Origin: Bacillota bacterium | GTDB lineage: Bacteria > Bacillota > Dethiobacteria > DTU022 > UBA8154 | Length of the DNA: 35,486 nucleotides | Assembly: GCA_029778075.1 (NCBI GenBank) | Contig: JAKORA010000171.1 | Span: 1-35,486, forward strand | Reading direction: 5' to 3' | In this document: positions 31,237 to 35,486 of the stretch, piece by piece | Layout: every line of letters begins with the position of its first letter | Position numbering within the stretch: position 1 is the stretch's first letter | The notes under the pieces: model-generated | What the model was told of the DNA's origin: nothing | Seen by the model: the letters and a program-made list of their open reading frames with translations, nothing else | Database searches by the model: none | Made by a program: the position numbers and the translations under genes

Positions 31237-32619
31237 ATGGCGTCTTCAACAATTAGCAGAACATCACCTTTAACGGCATTTAAAGCCAGGGAGGCAGCGC
31301 TGGAGATATTAAAAGAGGTTGAGGAAAAAGGGGCATATTTAAACCTCGTTTTAAACAGGCTCCTTTCCAGGCACTCTTTTCCCAGTGCGGAGAGAACTCT
31401 TTTAACGGAACTCTCTTACGGTGTTATCCAGAGATTGAACACACTGGACTGGGTAATAACCCTTTACCTGACACATCCCCTGGAGAAATTAACTCCCTGG
31501 GTGCGGAACATATTAAGGCTCGGGGCTTACCAACTGCTTTACCTGGAGCGTGTTCCGGATTCCGCAGCCGTCGATGAATCGGTAAAGCTGGCACACCGGT
31601 ATGGCCACAAGGGCGTTGCCGGCCTTGTTAATGCCGTTCTGAGAAAAATAAGCGCCTCCAAAGAGACCCTTCCCTGGCCGGAGCGGGATAAGGATCCCGG
31701 GCTCTACCTTTCCCTGCGCTATTCCTACCCTCTCTGGATGGTACAGAGATGGCTGAAAAATATGGGTTTTGCTGAAACGGAAGCATTTTGTGCTGCCGGT
31801 AACCAGGTGCCTCCGCTGACTGTGCGCGTTAACACCCTGCGTCTTTCTAAAAATGAGCTGAAAAGGACGTTGGCGCGAGAAGGTGTTGAAGCGACGGACT
31901 GCCGTTATGCGGTAGACGGTCTGGAGTTAAAGCTTTCCGGGCGGCTGACGGATCTGGAGGGTTTCCGTGAAGGGCTTTTTCAGGTCCAGGGAGAAGCCTC
32001 GATGCTGGCAGCCCCTCTTTTAAACCCGCAGCCTGGAGAGACCGTCCTGGACCTGTGCAGCGCTCCCGGGGGTAAAACAGCCCACATGGCCGCCCTGATG
32101 CAAAATCAGGGAGAGATCGTAGCCGCTGACCTTTACCCTCACCGGCTCAAGCTGGTGGAGGAGACAGCCAAAAAGCAGATGATTAGTATTATTCGCACGG
32201 AAAAGCTGGATGGACGCTCTCTGCCGCCGGATAAAAAAGGGGCTTTCCAGCGCGTGCTGCTTGATGTCCCCTGTTCGGGCCACGGTGTAATCCGGCGCAA
32301 AGGAGATCTTAAATGGAGACGTAAGCCTGAGGACATCGCCTCTCTTTCCATGCTCCAGTTGCAGCTGCTAAAAGAGGCTTTTAAAGCGCTGAGCCCCGGA
32401 GGGGTCCTGTTATACAGTGCCTGCACTATTGAGCCCGAGGAGACGACAAATGTTATTGAGACCTTTTTGGCGCAGGAACCCTCGGCACAGCCGGCGATGC
32501 TTTCGCCACTTTTACCTGCTGAATTGCGGAGTGAAGAAAAAATTCAAGGGAGAATTTTTCTCTGGCCCCACAAGCATAATCTTGACGGGTTTTTTCTGGC
32601 CCGTATAAGGAAAAAATAG
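31237..32619 (+). CDS. rsmB: 16S rRNA (cytosine-967-C5)-methyltransferase
   Basis: 460 residues. The N-terminal NusB-like RNA-binding domain (about 10-145) and the C-terminal Fmu/Sun SAM-methyltransferase domain are both present. SAM motif I is LDLCSAPGGKTAHMA; motif IV is LLDVPCSGHGVIRR with its Cys; motif VI is YSACTIEPEE with the catalytic Cys. It methylates C967 of 16S rRNA. ATG at 31237 has AGGAG nine bases upstream. In Bacillus the next gene is rlmN; here there is none and a new promoter for the phosphatase follows at once. Confidence 0.95.
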   Translation: MASSTISRTSPLTAFKAREAALEILKEVEEKGAYLNLVLNRLLSRHSFPSAERTLLTELSYGVIQRLNTLDWVITLYLTHPLEKLTPWVRNILRLGAYQLLYLERVPDSAAVDESVKLAHRYGHKGVAGLVNAVLRKISASKETLPWPERDKDPGLYLSLRYSYPLWMVQRWLKNMGFAETEAFCAAGNQVPPLTVRVNTLRLSKNELKRTLAREGVEATDCRYAVDGLELKLSGRLTDLEGFREGLFQVQGEASMLAAPLLNPQPGETVLDLCSAPGGKTAHMAALMQNQGEIVAADLYPHRLKLVEETAKKQMISIIRTEKLDGRSLPPDKKGAFQRVLLDVPCSGHGVIRRKGDLKWRRKPEDIASLSMLQLQLLKEAFKALSPGGVLLYSACTIEPEETTNVIETFLAQEPSAQPAMLSPLLPAELRSEEKIQGRIFLWPHKHNLDGFFLARIRKK

Positions 32620-32635
32620 GAAAAATTGACGTCCG

Positions 32636-32664
32636 TTGCTTTTCAGGGTTGTTTTTGTTATACT
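32636..32664 (+). promoter_or_regulatory. Promoter of the PP2C-kinase pair
   Basis: TTGCTT (32636-32641) and TATACT (32659-32664) are 17 bp apart, just after the rsmB stop. The predicted start near 32671 is 27 bp before the phosphatase start. The hexamers and spacing are the same as in the rqcH promoter. Confidence 0.62.
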
Positions 32665-32697
32665 TACTTCAAAGGTGAGAATGATGAGGGGAAGAGG

Positions 32698-33435
32698 ATG
32701 TTAAAGTTTGTTGTCCGGTCTCATCCGGGGTGTGTCCGTCAAAAAAACGAAGATCGTTTTTACGTTCCTCCTGAAAGCGGGCTGCCCGTTTTTGCTGTAG
32801 CGGATGGTATGGGCGGTCATGTTGCCGGTGAAGTGGCCAGTTCCATGGCAATAGATACGCTGGAAAAGAACTTTTCCGCTTTAACCGAAAATTTCTCTCA
32901 TTACGATATGAACCAAATCAAAAAATATTTGGAAAATACTATTCACGAGGCTAATGAAAACATTATAAACATGCAGCTCCGGAAACCCGAATTAAAGGGT
33001 ATGGGTACCACGCTCACCGCAGCTGTTTTTTTAAACAATAATTTGTTAACCGGACATGTGGGCGACAGTCAGGCTCACCTTTTTAATAAATCGGGGCATG
33101 TGCAGATTACCGAAGACCATTCCGTAGTAATGGAGCTCCTAAAAAATGGAGAGATAAAACCCCACGAAGTATATAACCATCCGCAGCGGAATTTTCTTAC
33201 AAGGGCACTGGGGACAGCATCCTCATTAAAAATTGATTTTAATATCACTACTGTCAGCCCGGGGGATTATATACTGCTGTGTACGGATGGGCTGACTATT
33301 ATGCTTAGACCGGCTGAAATAAAGGAAATAATTATGCAATGCAAAGATCTTGAATCTGCGGCAAACGAGCTTGTCGGCAGGGCCAATGCCTTGGGGGGGC
33401 CGGATAATATCACTTTTGTGCTAATTAATTACTAG
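32698..33435 (+). CDS. prpC: PP2C-type Ser/Thr protein phosphatase (PrpC/Stp)
   Basis: 245 residues, typical of bacterial PP2C partners of PASTA kinases. The two-metal site motifs are all visible: RQKNEDRFYVP, VADGMGGHVAGEVAS, GMGTTLTAAV, HVGDSQAHL, TEDHSVV, CTDGLTIM and GGPDNITFVL. It removes phosphates placed by the adjacent kinase. ATG at 32698 follows GAGGGGAAGAGG. The longer frame from 32626 runs through the promoter and is rejected. The kinase starts 17 bp after its stop. Confidence 0.95.
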   Translation: MLKFVVRSHPGCVRQKNEDRFYVPPESGLPVFAVADGMGGHVAGEVASSMAIDTLEKNFSALTENFSHYDMNQIKKYLENTIHEANENIINMQLRKPELKGMGTTLTAAVFLNNNLLTGHVGDSQAHLFNKSGHVQITEDHSVVMELLKNGEIKPHEVYNHPQRNFLTRALGTASSLKIDFNITTVSPGDYILLCTDGLTIMLRPAEIKEIIMQCKDLESAANELVGRANALGGPDNITFVLINY

Positions 33436-33452
33436 GAAAGGTGAAAAAGATA

Positions 33453-35330
33453 GTGAAAGAAATACGGGGCAGGCTCTTGGGGAATCGCTATAAAATAGTT
33501 GAAAATATCGGTGAAGGCGGAATGGCCAGGGTTTACCGGGGGATAGACACTAAATTAAACCGCCCGGTTGCCATTAAGGTCCTTTATGAGCAGTTTGCTG
33601 CTGACCCCGATTTTTTACGCCGCTTTAAACAGGAAGCAAAATCGGCCGCCAGACTTTCTCATCCCAATATCGTCAACATTTATGATGAAGGGGAAGAGAG
33701 CGGTCTTCACTATATTGTCATGGAGTATGTGAACGGATGTACTTTAAAAGATCTTATCCAGCGTGACGAAAGGCTCAATCCCGAGGAAGCGGTGCAGATT
33801 CTCATACAGATATGTGATGCTCTGGCGCATGCCCACAGTCAAAACGTTATTCACCGCGATATCAAGCCTCAAAATATAATGTTGACCGGCGAAGGAAGGG
33901 TTAAGGTCGCCGATTTTGGTATCGCCAGGGCTGCTGCTGACGCGACCATTACATATGGCCGGTCTCTTTTAGGTTCTGTTTATTATTCATCTCCGGAACA
34001 GGCCAGGGGAAGCTCTACTGATCCAAAATCTGATGTTTATTCACTGGGCGTTCTTTTCTACGAAATGCTGACGGGTGTTGTGCCTTTTTCCGGTGAAAGC
34101 CCTATTTCGATTGCTTTAAAGCACCTCCAGGAAGACGTTGTTCCACCGGGCAAATTGGTTCCGGAGTTGCCTGCCGCTTTGGAGGAAATTGTTCTTAAAG
34201 CCATGCATAAAGACCGGCAGTTACGTTATAACAGCGCCTCGGAGCTCAGAAGCGATCTGGAAGGCTGGCTGGTAAGCGGGGACAGGAGAAATTATGCCGG
34301 CAGCCTCCATTTCCAGAGGCCTTCTCTTTCTGAGCGGCCGGGAAAGCCGCTTAAGGAGTCTAACAAGGAGCAGGAAGGAAAGATGAAAAAAAAGCCCCGT
34401 TCTTTAAAAAAGGCTATGTTTTACGTAGCTGTGGTGGTGTTTCTTATTTTAGCCGCTTATTGGGGCTATGGTTTGCTTTACGATTTCCTTGTTGTTCCGG
34501 AGGTTAAAGTGCCGAAGCTAACCGGTTTGAGCCTGGAGGAGGCCGAAAAGGAGCTTGCCTCTTTGGGGCTTGGTTGTAATGTTATAAGAGAAGAGTATAA
34601 CGATAACGTACCGGCCAATCATGTTATTTTTCAGGAAACCCCGGCGCAGAGAAGTGTTCGTAAAGGAAGAGTAATCGATCTGGTTATCAGCCTGGGGCCG
34701 GAATATGTAGAAGTCCCTTATTTGGTCGGCAAAACAGAGCTGGAATCCAGGTTGATCTTGACCGATCTGGGATTAAATATGACGCTTGATTATGAGTACA
34801 GTGATGATATTAGCCCCGGTTATATTATCAGGCAGGATCCAGGTAAGGATTTTCATTTGAACAAGGGAGACACCGTGCATGTTGTGGTGAGTGAAGGGAA
34901 AAGGCCGTTTCCCCTGCGGAATTTCCGGGACTGGTCACTGGAAGATGCCCAGGAGTGGCTTAATATTTACGGATTGGTTCTGGACAGGGTGGACGAGGAA
35001 TACTCAGAAGAAGTTGCTGAGGGTTATGTAATATCACAGTTTCCGGCTGCGGGCGAGATGGTCCAGGCGGGGGATTCTGTGGTCCTTGTCGTCAGTAAGG
35101 GGAGAGAACCTGGAACATACAGCAGTTACAAGATTAATGTCACCCCGCAGGTTCCGCCGGGGCAGCGTATTAAAATTTATATTGAAGATGAAGAAGGAAC
35201 AAAAGTCGTTTTTGAGGGAATATACCAGGGCGGCACAATTCATGCCCGTGGAATAGGCTCAGGCAAACTTGTCGTGATGGAGCTGAGAGACGAGGAATAC
35301 CATATTATAGATATCAAAAATTTTCCTTGA
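33453..35330 (+). CDS. prkC: PASTA-domain Ser/Thr protein kinase (PrkC/StkP family)
   Basis: 625 residues. Cytoplasmic kinase domain (about 12-275): G-loop GEGGMARVYRG, K42 in AIKVL, catalytic D136 in HRDIKPQN, D154 in DFG, and SPEQARG. A basic juxtamembrane linker follows, then one membrane segment (about 322-344). The extracellular part has three PASTA repeats (about 348-415, 416-483, 484-552), which bind muropeptides or lipid II, and a further C-terminal beta-rich domain (about 560-625). It controls growth, division, and in spore formers germination. GTG at 33453 has AAAGGTG nine bases ahead; GTG 33441 lies too close to AGGAAAG. It pairs with the PP2C gene and rsgA, as in Bacillus. Confidence 0.95.
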   Translation: MKEIRGRLLGNRYKIVENIGEGGMARVYRGIDTKLNRPVAIKVLYEQFAADPDFLRRFKQEAKSAARLSHPNIVNIYDEGEESGLHYIVMEYVNGCTLKDLIQRDERLNPEEAVQILIQICDALAHAHSQNVIHRDIKPQNIMLTGEGRVKVADFGIARAAADATITYGRSLLGSVYYSSPEQARGSSTDPKSDVYSLGVLFYEMLTGVVPFSGESPISIALKHLQEDVVPPGKLVPELPAALEEIVLKAMHKDRQLRYNSASELRSDLEGWLVSGDRRNYAGSLHFQRPSLSERPGKPLKESNKEQEGKMKKKPRSLKKAMFYVAVVVFLILAAYWGYGLLYDFLVVPEVKVPKLTGLSLEEAEKELASLGLGCNVIREEYNDNVPANHVIFQETPAQRSVRKGRVIDLVISLGPEYVEVPYLVGKTELESRLILTDLGLNMTLDYEYSDDISPGYIIRQDPGKDFHLNKGDTVHVVVSEGKRPFPLRNFRDWSLEDAQEWLNIYGLVLDRVDEEYSEEVAEGYVISQFPAAGEMVQAGDSVVLVVSKGREPGTYSSYKINVTPQVPPGQRIKIYIEDEEGTKVVFEGIYQGGTIHARGIGSGKLVVMELRDEEYHIIDIKNFP

Positions 35331-35364
35331 TGCCGCAGAGACCATAAAACGAGGGGGAGTATTA

Positions 35365-35486
35365 CTGCAAGGACGTATTGTAAAAGCAAAAGGAGGGTTT
35401 TACTTTGTTTATGACCTCCAGGGGGAGAGCCTCTGCTGCCGGGCCAGGGGTCGGTTTAAAGAAGCAGGCATTGATCTGATGGTAGG
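35365..35486 (+). CDS. rsgA: Ribosome small subunit GTPase RsgA, N-terminal part (truncated by window end)
   Basis: The first 40 codons match the OB-fold N-terminus of RsgA/YloQ: LQGRIVKAKGGFYFVYD, then CRARGRFKEAGIDLMVG. RsgA is a circularly permuted GTPase that helps mature the 30S subunit. The gene sits 34 bp after prkC, its normal place. No ATG, GTG or TTG is in frame before the homology starts; the only candidate is CTG at 35365, five bases after GAGGGGGAG. The rest of the gene is outside the window. Confidence 0.85.
   Translation, partial: MQGRIVKAKGGFYFVYDLQGESLCCRARGRFKEAGIDLMV

Overview
The window looks like chromosomal DNA of an anaerobic, endospore-forming, low-to-mid GC Firmicute, most like the Peptococcaceae/Desulfotomaculum/Pelotomaculum group of Clostridia. 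That assignment is inference from gene content and order: a ylm division cluster (ylmC, pgeF, yggS, sepF, yggT, ylmH, divIVA), a T-box-controlled bacterial-type ileS, a yteA-like DksA-fold gene, a SpoIIM homologue, and the Bacillus-like run rqcH / Ca-ATPase / yicC / remA / gmk / rpoZ / coaBC / priA / def / fmt / rsmB / PP2C / PASTA kinase / rsgA. No 16S rRNA, tRNA, CRISPR, phage or transposase gene was seen.

Layout. 1-536: non-coding, with pieces of a dispersed repeat family and a perfect AT-rich hairpin. 537-8652: membrane-anchored parvulin, ylmC, a NrdD-like protein lacking the radical domain, pgeF, an HlyD-like membrane protein, yggS, sepF, yggT, ylmH, divIVA; these centre on cell division and envelope quality control. 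8721-11886: promoter, Ile T-box leader (specifier AUC) and ileS. 11982-15107: DUF5665 membrane protein, DksA/TraR zinc-finger protein, lspA, rluD, and an orphan pyrR with no pyrimidine genes after it. 15108-15981: a small unknown minus-strand gene with its own terminator, then a composite 384-bp repeat bounded by inverted repeats. 15982-17745 (minus): rqcH. 17746-17989: divergent promoter region with a plus-strand promoter followed about 45 nt later by an intrinsic terminator. 17990-24393: P2A Ca-ATPase, yicC, remA, gmk, rpoZ, coaBC. 24588-25211 (minus): SpoIIM homologue. 25316-32619: priA, def, fmt, DUF116, YugP-type metalloprotease, DUF6391, rsmB. 32636-35486: a separate promoter drives the PP2C phosphatase, the PASTA Ser/Thr kinase and rsgA, which is cut by the window end.

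How the genes work together. The modules are housekeeping: Z-ring assembly and polar growth (SepF, YggT, YlmH, DivIVA), lipoprotein and rRNA maturation (LspA, RluD, RsmB), start of translation and N-terminal processing (Fmt, Def), stalled-ribosome rescue (RqcH) and ribosome assembly (RsgA), CoA and GMP supply (CoaBC, Gmk), replication restart (PriA) and Ser/Thr phospho-signalling (PP2C plus PASTA kinase). Starts other than ATG are common here. TTG and GTG are frequent, and rsgA appears to require a CTG.

No clear defence or exotic operon is visible. The items most worth a second look are the TIR-bounded composite repeat family, the NrdD paralogue that stops before the zinc/glycyl-radical domain, the very short promoter-to-terminator transcript ahead of the Ca-ATPase, the inverted-repeat cluster and possible leader ORF ahead of remA, and the CTG-start candidates. 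All calls are from reading the sequence; no database search was run.
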